Shown: in pieces, positions 36,565-45,451 of the stretch | How the letters are laid out: each line of letters starts with the position of its first letter | How positions within the stretch are numbered: the first letter of the stretch is position 1 | From: Methanomethylovorans sp. PtaU1.Bin093 | GTDB lineage: Archaea; Halobacteriota; Methanosarcinia; Methanosarcinales; Methanosarcinaceae | DNA length: 47,100 nt | Reading direction: 5' to 3' | NCBI RefSeq assembly: GCF_002067275.1 | Contig: NZ_MVQX01000028.1 | Location: forward strand, 1-47,100 | Made by a program: the position numbers and the translations under genes | The notes under the pieces: generated by a model | Told to the model about the DNA's origin: nothing | Databases searched by the model: none | Seen by the model: the letters and a program-made list of their open reading frames with translations, nothing else

Positions 36565-37545
36565 ATGAGACCCGAAGTAAAAGCCGAACTCATTGCTGCA
36601 GGTTCTGTGGATATGGACCCCTGCCTGCCGGGCCGTACCACCATACCTACCGCAGGTCCCGGTGCAGGAAAAATGGCCTTTTTCTTTACTTCCGGTGGAC
36701 ACCGGGTACGCCTCGGGATCAACTCAGGATCTCCTCTCAAAGGTAAAAAAGATAATGAAGAGCTTGTGATCACGAAAAATGGTGAGGAGATCGCCCGTGG
36801 CATTATTGAAGAAGAGCTCATCCATTGCCCGGACCAGGCTTTCATCACCATGTGCGAGAAGTGCATCTTTGACTGCAAGTTCTGCCCTGTGCCCAAACTG
36901 CAGGGTAAGGTCAAGACCATGGATGAGATGCTTGCAATGATAGCTCAGGCCCATGCCACAGGCAGGATGCATGCGATCTCCATAACATCAGGTGTCGAGA
37001 TCTCTCCTGAAAAAGAAGTAGACAGAGCCGAAGAGCTGATCCGCAGGCTCAGGGAAAGATATACTGTGCCCATAGGCGTTTCAGTTTATCCCACTAAAGA
37101 TTCCACCCGCAGGCTCAGAGATGCCGGCGCCGATGAACTCAAATACAACGTAGAGACCATGGACCGTGAAGTATTCAGTAAAGTGTGTCCGGGAGGCGGT
37201 CTGGAAGATGTGCTTGCCGGCCTGCGTGAAGGTGTGGAGATCTTCGGACGCAATAAAGTGTGCTCTAATTTCATAATCGGCCTGGGGGAAACCGATGAGT
37301 CTGCCATGAAAGGTATTGAGGAGCTTGTGGCCATGGGCGTGGTCCCTATCCTCAGGGCTGCCAGTCCGCATCCCTTAAGAAAAGGAGAGGTATTCATAGA
37401 AAGGCCATCTGCTGACAGGCTCATGCATCTGACACGCTTCCTGCGTGAGAAACTGGACGAATATGGTCTGCGTGCCGATACATTCCATACAATGTGCCTT
37501 CCATGTACTGGATGCGATCTTAATCCGCATTCGGATATGGAATAA
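36565..37545 (+). CDS. Radical SAM protein of unknown reaction
   Basis: 326 residues. The [4Fe-4S]/SAM motif is CIFDCKFCPV (CxxxCxxC, about residue 99), followed by a full (beta/alpha)6-type barrel: ISITSGVEISPEKEVDRAEEL, IGVSVYPT, ADELKYNVETMD, NFIIGLGETDE and PILRAASPHP. Two further cysteine clusters occur, MCEKC just before and CLPCTGC near the C-terminus, which could hold a second cluster. The layout is near biotin-synthase/lipoyl-synthase-type proteins, but the substrate is unknown. GNAT and copper genes downstream are on the other strand. Confidence 0.85.
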   Translation: MRPEVKAELIAAGSVDMDPCLPGRTTIPTAGPGAGKMAFFFTSGGHRVRLGINSGSPLKGKKDNEELVITKNGEEIARGIIEEELIHCPDQAFITMCEKCIFDCKFCPVPKLQGKVKTMDEMLAMIAQAHATGRMHAISITSGVEISPEKEVDRAEELIRRLRERYTVPIGVSVYPTKDSTRRLRDAGADELKYNVETMDREVFSKVCPGGGLEDVLAGLREGVEIFGRNKVCSNFIIGLGETDESAMKGIEELVAMGVVPILRAASPHPLRKGEVFIERPSADRLMHLTRFLREKLDEYGLRADTFHTMCLPCTGCDLNPHSDME

Positions 37546-37562
37546 AGGACATGAAGCAGGAA

Positions 37563-38117
37563 TTACTTCAGGCTGTTTTCAAACTCATCTTTAAGGACAG
37601 CATATATGCAGCCATCCTGTACAACATCATTTTTAATAATATTGCTCTTCAGGACAGCTTCAAGCCTGAAGCCTGCCTTTTCAAGAACTCTCCTTGATGC
37701 TGTATTTCTGGCAAAGGGTTGGGCATAAATCCGTATTATGTCGAAGTTCTCGAACAGGTATTGTGTCATGCACCTTACCACCTTTGTCATGATACCTTTT
37801 CCCCAGTATTCCTCAGCCAGATAATAACCCAGTTCTGCGTTCTTGTGATGTACATTTTCCTTAAAGTATACAGCTATGCTACCTGCCACAAAACCGTCTA
37901 TAACAATGGCGAAAGCTTTGGAAATACCTTCGCTGTGTTTAACAAGGTGAATGAATTTCCTGGCATCGTCGATGGAATATGGATAAGGGAAGCCATCCCT
38001 TAGATTATCGACTATTTTTTTGTTGTTCGCAATGAATGCAAGCCTTTCAGCATCTTCCTCTTCCCATGGCCTTAGAGTGATATCATTGGTCACTATTATA
38101 GGATTGTCTCTTTTCAT
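37563..38117 (-). CDS. GNAT acetyltransferase, RimJ/RimL type
   Basis: 184 residues. The RimJ/L pattern is complete: ITLRPWEEEDAERLAFIANN at the N-terminus, IVIDGFVAGSIAVYF, ELGYYLAEEYWGKGIMTKVV (acetyl-CoA pyrophosphate loop with Q/RxxGxG variant YWGKGI), and IIRIYAQPFARNTASRRVLEKAGF. Substrate could be a protein N-terminus or a small amine. AAGGATCATCC precedes the ATG at 38117, better than the upstream ATG at 38144. Convergent with the radical SAM gene with 17 bases between the stops. Confidence 0.9.
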   Translation of the reverse strand: MKRDNPIIVTNDITLRPWEEEDAERLAFIANNKKIVDNLRDGFPYPYSIDDARKFIHLVKHSEGISKAFAIVIDGFVAGSIAVYFKENVHHKNAELGYYLAEEYWGKGIMTKVVRCMTQYLFENFDIIRIYAQPFARNTASRRVLEKAGFRLEAVLKSNIIKNDVVQDGCIYAVLKDEFENSLK

Positions 38118-38161
38118 GGATGATCCTTTTCTTGAAATATTCAATATACATATTCTCTGGA

Positions 38162-38392
38162 TCAGCTCAACCTTTTTTCAATGATCTCAGGCCAGATAGA
38201 AGCTGATACTATCATGCTCAAAACAAAAACGAACACCATGCCTGCAATGATATCCACCTGGCTGTACAGGGGCACAACCCTGGTTCTGTTGACCATTACA
38301 GCAAGCCCTGCAAAAAGGACCACAAGCAAGACTGACGAAAGGATACTGGCAATAAGCGCGTATTTCCCTTTATTGTCTGAACTTTTATCCAT
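38162..38392 (-). CDS. Small two-helix membrane protein next to copA
   Basis: 76 residues. Hydrophilic N-terminus (MDKSSDNKGKY), a first membrane helix (ALIASILSSVLLVVLFAGLAVMV), a short loop with VNRTRVVPLYSQ, and a second helix (IIAGMVFVFVLSMIVSAS). AAGGTGAT is seven bases before the ATG at 38392; an earlier ATG and GTG (38401, 38404) touch that site. It begins 14 bases after the copA stop, so it may be co-transcribed with the copper genes. Function unknown. Confidence 0.65.
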   Translation of the reverse strand: MDKSSDNKGKYALIASILSSVLLVVLFAGLAVMVNRTRVVPLYSQVDIIAGMVFVFVLSMIVSASIWPEIIEKRLS

Positions 38393-38405
38393 ACCTGTCA
38401 TCACC

Positions 38406-41168
38406 TTATTTTATCCGGCTTCTTTTCATGAGCAGGGAGTTCGTTGTGACGGATAAGGAACTCATGGCCATGAAAGCCGCAGCAAGCTCCGGGGTTATCA
38501 GTATCTTGTGGAACAGCGGGAACAGTAAGCCCGCAGCTATGGGTATGCCAATACTGTTGTATCCGAAGGCCCAGAACAGGTTCTGCTTGATCTTGTTCAT
38601 GGTAAGCTTGCTAAGAGTTATAGAAGCCACCACATCCCGCAGGTCATTCTTGATGAGCACGATACCTGCTGATTCCATGGCAATGTCCGTACCGGCACCC
38701 ATGGCAATGCCGATGTCGGCCTGGGTCAGCGCAGGTGCATCGTTGATACCATCACCTACCATGGCAACTATGCGTCCTTCCTCCTGCAGTTTCTTTATCC
38801 CGGAAGCTTTGTCCTCAGGCAGCACATCAGCAAGCACTCTGTCGATACCTGCTTCTTTTGCAATTGCTTCAGCTGTCCTGCGGTTGTCTCCGGTGATCAT
38901 TACGACCTCTATCCCCATTTTCCGAAGTTTTTGCACGGCTTCCCTGGAGTTCTCCTTGAGAGTATCCGCAACGGCAACTATACCTATGACCTTTCCATCC
39001 TTAGCGACGATCATGGCAGTCTTGCCCCCCGCTTCAAGCTTTTCCATATCCTGAACGATAACTGAGATCTCAACGCCATTTTCTTCCATGAGCCTGCGGG
39101 TCCCAAAGAGTATTCTGCTGCCATTTACTGTAGCTTCGATGCCTTGTCCGGCGATGGATCTGAAATTCTCTGCATTTCCAATGTCCAGCTGCTTCTCCTG
39201 AGCAGCTCTCACAATAGCCTCGCCAAGAGAATGCTCCGATCCCTTCTCGGCAGTTGCTGCAATTGCAAGTACTTCTTTCTCATCATGGCCTTCCAAAACT
39301 GCAATATCCGTAAGCTCAGGTTTCCCTTTGGTAAGAGTTCCGGTCTTGTCAAAAACGATGGTATTTACTTTCTGGGTAAGCTCCAGAGCTTCTCCGCCCT
39401 TGATGAGGATACCGTTCTCAGCGCCTTTGCCCGTACCCACCATGATAGCCGCAGGCGTGGCAAGCCCCACGGCACATGGACAGGATATGACCAGCACTGT
39501 GATGGAAATAAGTAATGCGAACAGAAAAGGACTTGTTATACCTGAAACTGCGGTCACATCATATCTCTCGTAGCCTATAAAGAACCAGAAGAAGAAAGCT
39601 GCAAGCGCAATGACATGCACTGCCAGGATGAAGTTCCCTGCCACCACGTCAGCGATGCGCTGGATGGGAGCCTTGGATGTCTGGGCATTCTCCACCAGCT
39701 CGATGATCTGTGCTAGGGCAGTGTCCGCACCAACCTTTGTTGCTTTGAACTGCAGGTAACCGCTCTTGTTGATAGTTGCTCCGATAACTGTATCTCCGGA
39801 TGCTTTCTCCACAGGGATGCTCTCCCCGGTGATCATAGATTCATCTACAGCAGAACCTCCCTGTATTACCACTCCGTCCACAGGCAGTTTCTCCCCCGGC
39901 CGGACCACCACAATATCCCCCACCTGCACATCTTCCACAGGGATCTCCTTTTCCTCTCCTCCAACAAGGATACGTGCGGTCTTGGCCTGCAGGCCGATGA
40001 GCTTCTTGATGGATTCCGATGTCCTGCCCTTTGCCCTGGCCTCCAGATACCTGCCCAGGGTTATGAACGCAATAAGCATAACAGCAGTATCGTAATACAG
40101 ATGGTGGTAGCCCGGTCCCAGGTCCAGGAAAGAGGATGCCACACTTATAACATAGGCTGCTCCGGTACCAGTAGCGATGAGCAGGTTCATGTCCGTGACA
40201 CCGTGTTTCAAACCTTTGTACGTGCCTGCGAAGAACTGCCTGCCCGGAAATACCATTACCATTGTGGTGAGCAGGAACAGCACGATGTCATTTGTCAGGA
40301 TATCCGGCACAAAGGATAACAGCTGCGGGAATCCCATTTTCATGCTCCCGAGCATCACCGGGATGACCATACCGCCAGATATGAGCAGGTTCCTTTTCTG
40401 CTGCCTGATCTCCTCTTCCCTTTCCTTGCGTTCCCTGTCTTCCAGGGCTTTTCGGTCCACTTCCAGGGATGCTTTGTATCCTATGCCGTCCACAGCTGCT
40501 TTCATCTGCTCAGGGGAAACCAGGGAAGCATTGTATTCCACGTGGGCTTTCCCAAGGGAAACGCTCACGCTTACGGACTCCACGCCATCGAGCTTTCTTA
40601 GCACCTTTTCCACGTTCAGAGCACATGAGGCACATGTCATGCCTTCTACCTTTAGGTTCAGGCTGTCCCTTACAACTTTGTATCCTATGCCTTCGATGGC
40701 GTTTTCCATCTCCTGAAGACCCACAAGTGAGGGGTTATAAGAAACGTAAGCCCTTGCCATAGGCAGGTTCACAGAAGCAGAAGCCACACCCTCTAATTTC
40801 TTGAGGGTGCGTTCTATATTAAGGGCGCAGGCAGAGCATTGCATGCCTGATACTTTCAGGGTGATATCTTCAAGTGTACCCGGCTCGGTCTTTTTTATTT
40901 CTTCCTCATCTTCATCAGGTATGGGCAAAGGGCATGCCTGCTGCCCATCAACAGCAGCGCATTCCTCTCCTGTCTCATAACCTGCTGCCGCCACTGCCTG
41001 TTTTATGGTCTCAAGGTCAGTTATTGCCGGGTCGAATTCAACTGTAGCGCTTTCATCTTCCAGTTGGACCTCCACGGAACTGACCCCGGATACCCTGGAA
41101 ATTGCTTCTGTCACACGCTTGTGACAGTGCATACAGGTCATGCCGTAAACTTTGAATTTGGTCTTCAT
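38406..41168 (-). CDS. copA: Copper-exporting P1B-type ATPase with three HMA domains
   Basis: 920 residues. Three N-terminal metal-binding HMA domains at about 2-67 (GMTCMHC), 100-166 (GMQCSAC) and 170-236 (GMTCASC), then a charged linker ([19 protein letters not shown]) and eight membrane helices. The ion channel motif is [11 protein letters not shown], phosphorylation site DKTGTLTKG, nucleotide site SEHSLGEAI (HP-like motif in this class), and hinge [10 protein letters not shown]. The CPC class with HMA domains exports Cu(I). The first HMA has an extra His (MHCH), and it is followed by an acidic Cys-containing linker. It forms an operon with the copZ-like gene upstream. Confidence 0.96.
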   Translation of the reverse strand: MKTKFKVYGMTCMHCHKRVTEAISRVSGVSSVEVQLEDESATVEFDPAITDLETIKQAVAAAGYETGEECAAVDGQQACPLPIPDEDEEEIKKTEPGTLEDITLKVSGMQCSACALNIERTLKKLEGVASASVNLPMARAYVSYNPSLVGLQEMENAIEGIGYKVVRDSLNLKVEGMTCASCALNVEKVLRKLDGVESVSVSVSLGKAHVEYNASLVSPEQMKAAVDGIGYKASLEVDRKALEDRERKEREEEIRQQKRNLLISGGMVIPVMLGSMKMGFPQLLSFVPDILTNDIVLFLLTTMVMVFPGRQFFAGTYKGLKHGVTDMNLLIATGTGAAYVISVASSFLDLGPGYHHLYYDTAVMLIAFITLGRYLEARAKGRTSESIKKLIGLQAKTARILVGGEEKEIPVEDVQVGDIVVVRPGEKLPVDGVVIQGGSAVDESMITGESIPVEKASGDTVIGATINKSGYLQFKATKVGADTALAQIIELVENAQTSKAPIQRIADVVAGNFILAVHVIALAAFFFWFFIGYERYDVTAVSGITSPFLFALLISITVLVISCPCAVGLATPAAIMVGTGKGAENGILIKGGEALELTQKVNTIVFDKTGTLTKGKPELTDIAVLEGHDEKEVLAIAATAEKGSEHSLGEAIVRAAQEKQLDIGNAENFRSIAGQGIEATVNGSRILFGTRRLMEENGVEISVIVQDMEKLEAGGKTAMIVAKDGKVIGIVAVADTLKENSREAVQKLRKMGIEVVMITGDNRRTAEAIAKEAGIDRVLADVLPEDKASGIKKLQEEGRIVAMVGDGINDAPALTQADIGIAMGAGTDIAMESAGIVLIKNDLRDVVASITLSKLTMNKIKQNLFWAFGYNSIGIPIAAGLLFPLFHKILITPELAAAFMAMSSLSVTTNSLLMKRSRIK

Positions 41169-41187
41169 GCAACCTTATATTGAAATA

Positions 41188-41397
41188 TTAAACCACAACT
41201 TCATAACCGGCATCTGTAACAGCTTTTTTGATCTTGCTCATGTCAGTTGCAGCATCATCATATTCAACGGCCGCCTGTTTCTTTTCCAGGTCAACTTTTA
41301 CGTTCTTTACCCCCTTTACCGCCTTTATGGCCTTCTCCACAGTTGCCTGACAGTGTCCACACATCATTCCATTTATGTTAATGATCTCTTGTGTCAT
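41188..41397 (-). CDS. copZ: CopZ-like copper chaperone
   Basis: 69 residues, a single HMA domain: INGMMCGHCQATVEKAIKAV carries the CxxC (CGHC) site and VDLEKKQAAVEYD the second strand pair. It should carry Cu(I) to the HMA domains of the ATPase. GGTGATATC precedes the ATG at 41397. It lies 19 bases upstream of copA, and no copper-sensing regulator (CsoR, CopY, or CopT type) is seen nearby. Confidence 0.92.
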   Translation of the reverse strand: MTQEIININGMMCGHCQATVEKAIKAVKGVKNVKVDLEKKQAAVEYDDAATDMSKIKKAVTDAGYEVVV

Positions 41398-41505
41398 GAT
41401 ATCACCAATTTTGTATTTTCGATCTCATCAAGCATTTGGCAAGCAGACTATAATATCCTTATGCAAGTGCATTAATACATTTTTTCTTACTGCATAATAC
41501 TGAAA

Positions 41506-42387
41506 TCAATCCTCAAGCAAATATTCCTTTACTCCCTTCCAGATATATCCTCTCGCCAGATCCTCTACCGGAGTCAGTTGAGCGCCGTGCATTCTTTTTT
41601 CAAGAGCTTGCAGATCATATCCTTCTTTCAGGACTATGAATCTGAGCGCTCCTGCCCCAATAGCTTGTGTGGGACAGCCGTATATGCATTTCAAACAGAG
41701 GATACAGTCCTCTCCGAACACAGGTTTGTTATCCAGCATAGTGATGTTGTTTGACGGACAGTTCCTTAAACACCAGCTGCAGCCATTGCAGGTATCGTTT
41801 ACCCGCAGATCCCTGCCAAAGAACCTTGCTCCGGTTTTTTCCATTTCCCCGATCATGGAGAAAACGCGGTCTATTAACTTTGGCCTGGTCCTGCGTACAA
41901 CTCCTTGCACAAGGTCATCAACAATACACTCTACCTTCGATGGCAGGACCCTAAGCAGCCTGATAGCCAGTCCGTCATCTGTTCTCATGACCCAGTTCGA
42001 AGGCATGACCATCATTTTCTCATAGACCACTCTGTAGTTCTTCTTTTCCAGCCTGCGTATGGAACTTAAGCGGCATGCTGTGTTGGGTGAGATCTCCCCT
42101 CCCCCGGAGACTGAAATAACCGCCACAGGAATCTGTCTGGCACCGGGAAGACCGTCGATCCACTGATATACAATCCGCGGAGCATTGAATGCGTGCACGG
42201 GAAACAGTAATATCAATAGGTCTTCTTTCTCATCCGAGTGAAGGTTCTCTCCTCTGATCTCGGACCTTATAACAGATAACCCGCGTCTGTTCAGTTCGTC
42301 CTCAAAGGCACCAGCAACCCTTGCCGTGCTTCCTGTGCCGGAAAAATAAGTGATCTTAACTGTCTTTATCTGCAATGATGCAGTCAT
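41506..42387 (-). CDS. EFR1-type protein: flavodoxin plus two [4Fe-4S] clusters
   Basis: 293 residues. The N-terminal half is a flavodoxin-like domain with the FMN phosphate loop YFSGTGSTARVA and LLILLFPVHAFNAPR. The C-terminal part carries a ferredoxin domain with CNGCSWCLRNCP and CILCLKCIYGCP, both CxxCxxCxxxCP. This architecture (EFRO1/EFR1 family ferrodoxin) is frequent in anaerobes. It should be an intramolecular electron relay; partners are unknown. The start at 42387 follows GGGAACCGGG, a weak site. Confidence 0.88.
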   Translation of the reverse strand: MTASLQIKTVKITYFSGTGSTARVAGAFEDELNRRGLSVIRSEIRGENLHSDEKEDLLILLFPVHAFNAPRIVYQWIDGLPGARQIPVAVISVSGGGEISPNTACRLSSIRRLEKKNYRVVYEKMMVMPSNWVMRTDDGLAIRLLRVLPSKVECIVDDLVQGVVRRTRPKLIDRVFSMIGEMEKTGARFFGRDLRVNDTCNGCSWCLRNCPSNNITMLDNKPVFGEDCILCLKCIYGCPTQAIGAGALRFIVLKEGYDLQALEKRMHGAQLTPVEDLARGYIWKGVKEYLLED

Positions 42388-42449
42388 AGCCCGGTTCCCT
42401 GTAGTACGAGTATCAACACTTTGATCTCAGATATGTCTCTTTCCTAAAT

Positions 42450-43481
42450 TCAACTCACTCTTATAGCCGCTTCTATAGCTTCCTTCCACGATGCCAGATC
42501 TGCACAATCAATTTCATAAAGGGTATTTTCCTTCCTATTTCCTATGAGTAGGAGCTTACTGCGGTTCAGAAGGCCGCCGCCCTTTATCTCAGTGCCCAGT
42601 ATGTTTTTCAGGCTTATTTCATCTGCACCGCCTGAAGAATGGATCTTTGCTATTCTTTTATTTGTAAGCACTATGAACTCGTCTTTTGTTCTTTCGAACT
42701 TCAGCAAATGCTCTCCCCGTATGTATCCCTGCTGCAGGCATTCCAGCATCTCCGTTGCATTTTCCGGCTTCCTGGCCCGCATGCTCAGCACTGTTATCTG
42801 TCTGCCCCCCATGACCAGATATAGTGAAGGCGTTTCATGTGTCCATCCCAGCAGGTCCTTTACCTCCATCGAGTGAAGCACCTCTCTTCTTTTAGAGAGG
42901 AGAGAGCTTGTATCTTTGATCAGAAAGATGCGCTTGTTGGTACAGGCCATCAAGACCCTTTCACCCCTGAAGAAGACCTCTGTTTCTCCAAGGGTCTTTT
43001 CTCCCTGTTTGAGAACAGTACCTTCAATGTTCCATGTCTCTCTGTTTTCAGACAGAGCACACTGCTGTACCCTTCTGTCAGGATCTTCAGGCATGTAGCG
43101 CTCCAGCATCTTCGCAAGCAGCGGACCATCAAGCAGTTTCACATTATGGCCCAGGGCTTCTTTTTGTGCCTCCTTAGTAAAACCCGAGGTAGTGGCTATG
43201 ATAACTCCGTCAACATTGTCCCTGTAGCGGAGGCTGCTGTATTCCCTTACTTCTTTTACACCCACCGGCTCAACATAGCGCTTGGCCTGTACGATCCATG
43301 TATGGGACAGGCCAAAGTTCTCAATGGAGACATTGATGTCCACTCCCGCATCCCTTGACCTCTGGGTGACTTCTGCTCTGTATCCCATCTTTGTGAATAA
43401 ATGACCAAGCAATTCCTCGAACTCATAGGGTTCTAGGTCCAGCAGTCTTTCGATCGTCCAAGTAACCATGTAATAAACCAT
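42450..43481 (-). CDS. Mrr-type restriction endonuclease fused to PH/GRAM-like domains
   Basis: 343 residues. The N-terminal 135 residues form an Mrr catalytic domain: LLDLEPYEFEELLGHLFTKMGY, SRDAGVDINV with the catalytic Asp, IVQAKRYVEP with Q-x-K, and GVIIATTSGFTKEAQ. Mrr nucleases cut methylated or unusual DNA. The C-terminal 200 residues hold two modules with VLMACTNKRIFLIKD and FIVLTNKRIAKIHS, the strand pattern of bacterial PH/GRAM (YokE-like) domains. A TATA-like CCATATTTATG about 25 bases upstream suggests a leaderless mRNA from the ATG at 43481. No cognate methylase lies nearby. Confidence 0.8.
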   Translation of the reverse strand: MVYYMVTWTIERLLDLEPYEFEELLGHLFTKMGYRAEVTQRSRDAGVDINVSIENFGLSHTWIVQAKRYVEPVGVKEVREYSSLRYRDNVDGVIIATTSGFTKEAQKEALGHNVKLLDGPLLAKMLERYMPEDPDRRVQQCALSENRETWNIEGTVLKQGEKTLGETEVFFRGERVLMACTNKRIFLIKDTSSLLSKRREVLHSMEVKDLLGWTHETPSLYLVMGGRQITVLSMRARKPENATEMLECLQQGYIRGEHLLKFERTKDEFIVLTNKRIAKIHSSGGADEISLKNILGTEIKGGGLLNRSKLLLIGNRKENTLYEIDCADLASWKEAIEAAIRVS

Positions 43482-43770
43482 CTAGTAGATCAATAGAACA
43501 TAAATATGGAAGTATGTAATTCTCATTACTTCCTTCTGATTTATATTCTTGCTTCGGTATAGTTATCTACTGGTTGCATGTATTAATATGCCTAAGATAT
43601 GTACTATAATATAACTAGTGGTAATTAAAGCGATTACGTGCTTACATTACTCTCATCGCTCTGGGGTAAGAGAATAGCTACGAAGTTTCATCATTTCCTG
43701 GTTCAGGGTATGGCATCATCAGTAAATCCATGTTTGTAAGGAAGTTATGCGTCAAGAAAATAGAAACTGG

Positions 43771-43797
43771 CAGCGTACTAAAATTATATGTACGCTG
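43771..43797. repeat. Perfect 8-bp inverted repeat
   Basis: CAGCGTAC (43771-43778) and GTACGCTG (43790-43797) flank an 11-base AT spacer. It could be a transcript-end hairpin or the remnant of a mobile element end; no direct repeats or transposase support the second idea. Confidence 0.35.
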
Positions 43798-43827
43798 TAT
43801 GACTACAGGGAAGATTAGTTGCTGAAA

Positions 43828-43974
43828 ATTAAGAACACTGAGATACAGAACTTTCACTTTTAGGTACACAGCCTTTTGAAACCAGCTCTACGCCATTGCT
43901 AGCCAATGCATCAATGAGTAGGATCACAAGTTTGTTTGCAAGTCTACTGCTGCCACCATGGGGGACACTTTAAA
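43828..43974 (-). pseudogene. Possible decayed gene fragment
   Basis: Read on the minus strand, a frame just after a TAA gives VPHGGSSRLANKLVILLIDA, then LASNGVELVSKGCVPKSESS and a stop. It has the helix-like composition of a real protein but no start, ribosome site or flanking continuation, and I cannot assign a family. It may be a relic; chance is not excluded. Confidence 0.3.
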
Positions 43975-43991
43975 TGGAGACAAACATAATG

Positions 43992-45068
43992 TTAGTCTTT
44001 CCCATTCAATACATCATTCTTTTTTGTTTGCAGCGACAACTGTTGTAGATAAAATGCCACTGGAAATCCCAGCATACTGGGTATCCAGAAAGATACAATA
44101 CGGTAGATCAATATCACCACTACTGTAATTGGAATTGGCACCCCCATGACGTTATAAAGTGCAGCCATCGACCCTTCAACTATCCCTACTCCACCTGGGA
44201 TTAAAAAAGCCATCTTTCCAAAAAGAATGGGCAGACCATAACCAGCAAGTAGTATCCCAATGCTCACTTTGTACCCGGCTGCCAGGAATATCAAGTATAG
44301 TGTCATTATGTCAAATCCTATGCTTAGAGCCGAGCCAAGGGCTGGTCGTTTCCATCCATCCTCTTTTAACCTGTCCACCGAATCAAACAGGCGCTGGAGC
44401 GTCTCGGATGAAGTGGAAGTATGTGGTTTTCTTTTCAATTTTTCCCATGATATGGAAACTTTGCTCACTACTGAGATGAGTTGCACACGGTGGGCATTTC
44501 CCCAGAGAACGACGATAATAAAAGCTCCGATAAATATTAGTATCAGGATGAAAGCAATTATTTGTGCTTTTGAGAGTTCATGCATGATCAACAGGTATGC
44601 GACTCCAAGAAAAGCTACAAGCAAAAGTATTGCATTGTTAAATGCTGTAGGCAAGGTTCCTGCCTGGACTGCCCCCTGCCGATTCACGCCCAGAGCACGA
44701 GTCCAGTGATATGTGGCTGCTGAGTTTCCCAGTGTACCTCCGGCTATCAATCCGATACTGGAAGCGGCTAGTGCTATCAATGCTCCCCATAATGTGGAAA
44801 GTTCCTGTCGTGCGACCGCTACGCATGCCCTTAGAAGATAACCGTATTCGATATAGCTGGCTATCTGAGCCATAACCGCCAGCATAAAGACCCATCTGTT
44901 CATTGAACTGATGACTTTGAGAGAGTTTTCTAAAGCTGTAAGTTGTGGTAAGATCAGATGCACTGCAAGACCTAATATCAGCAGTTCCAAAAGGTAGCGG
45001 CCAGCTCGTAAAGTAAGAGGGGGAAATAATTCTTGAATAGGGCTGCCGTTTTTTTCTTTGGAGGCCAT
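43992..45068 (-). CDS. UPF0104/LPG-synthase-type flippase-like membrane protein
   Basis: 358 residues with about eight membrane segments. The family signature is near the C-terminus, FLIPGGVGIVEGSMAALYNVMG, with GLIAGGTLGNSAATYHW in the middle corresponding to the (PS)GG-type motif of the LPG_synthase_TM (UPF0104) domain. No catalytic GNAT-like domain of MprF is attached. These proteins are thought to move or modify lipids; the archaeal role is unknown. AAGGTAAT precedes the ATG at 45068. Divergent from the P-type ATPase. Confidence 0.83.
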   Translation of the reverse strand: MASKEKNGSPIQELFPPLTLRAGRYLLELLILGLAVHLILPQLTALENSLKVISSMNRWVFMLAVMAQIASYIEYGYLLRACVAVARQELSTLWGALIALAASSIGLIAGGTLGNSAATYHWTRALGVNRQGAVQAGTLPTAFNNAILLLVAFLGVAYLLIMHELSKAQIIAFILILIFIGAFIIVVLWGNAHRVQLISVVSKVSISWEKLKRKPHTSTSSETLQRLFDSVDRLKEDGWKRPALGSALSIGFDIMTLYLIFLAAGYKVSIGILLAGYGLPILFGKMAFLIPGGVGIVEGSMAALYNVMGVPIPITVVVILIYRIVSFWIPSMLGFPVAFYLQQLSLQTKKNDVLNGKD

Positions 45069-45451
45069 CTTGATTACCTTGACTCTGCTTATTCAGGAAA
45101 TAAATCAAATTTTAATCTTTTTTTACTTCAATTTTCGTTTTAAGCAATTAACCTTATCTGCGTAGCCAGATTCATTAAATAGTTATTTATTTCAATTAAA
45201 GGAATTTACGTCATAAGTATAAACCCGAATTTGAGAGTTTTATTTTTAATCAGCTAAATATCCATCTTTCTTCGTTTTCACCACAATCTAATTATTTCTG
45301 TTTTCTTTTAGCTGATTGATAATCCCTTTACTTTCGCTCATATTCGTTTTTATAATTATCTGCCAAAACTCCTGCTCGATTTACGAGCCTCTATAGTTAT
45401 CTTACGATTGTATTATATTGATTGAGAATAAATTCTTCTTAGTTTTGCAGT
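45069..45451. other. AT-rich divergent promoter region with a long inverted repeat
   Basis: It separates the UPF0104 gene (minus) and the P-type ATPase (plus). No gene is seen. The main structure is the 11-bp inverted repeat at 45248-45317. A TATA-like TGTATTATATTG (about 45409-45420) could serve the ATPase. Confidence 0.5.
45248..45317. promoter_or_regulatory. 11-bp perfect inverted repeat upstream of the P-type ATPase
   Basis: AATCAGCTAAA (45248-45258) and TTTAGCTGATT (45307-45317) are exact reverse complements separated by 48 pyrimidine-rich bases. It may be paired operator half-sites looping the divergent promoter or a long-range RNA stem. Confidence 0.4.

Larger units (their letters stand above)
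43482..43991. other. AT-rich gene-free stretch with decayed coding sequence and a hairpin
   Basis: These 510 bases hold no intact gene. A perfect inverted repeat CAGCGTAC-N11-GTACGCTG lies at 43771-43797. A decayed open stretch at about 43820-43976 on the minus strand is described separately. The base composition is more AT-rich than the housekeeping blocks. Confidence 0.5.

Noticed and set aside
36325..36702. Upstream extension of the four-helix membrane protein to 36702
   Set aside because: It overlaps the radical SAM gene and the shared promoter region; a good ribosome site supports the start at 36324.
43771..43797. Inverted repeat as an insertion-sequence end
   Set aside because: No transposase, matching second end or target-site duplication was found.
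43678..43869. 63-codon minus-strand frame
   Set aside because: No ribosome site, family or coding bias; it lies over the 8-bp inverted repeat in AT-rich DNA.
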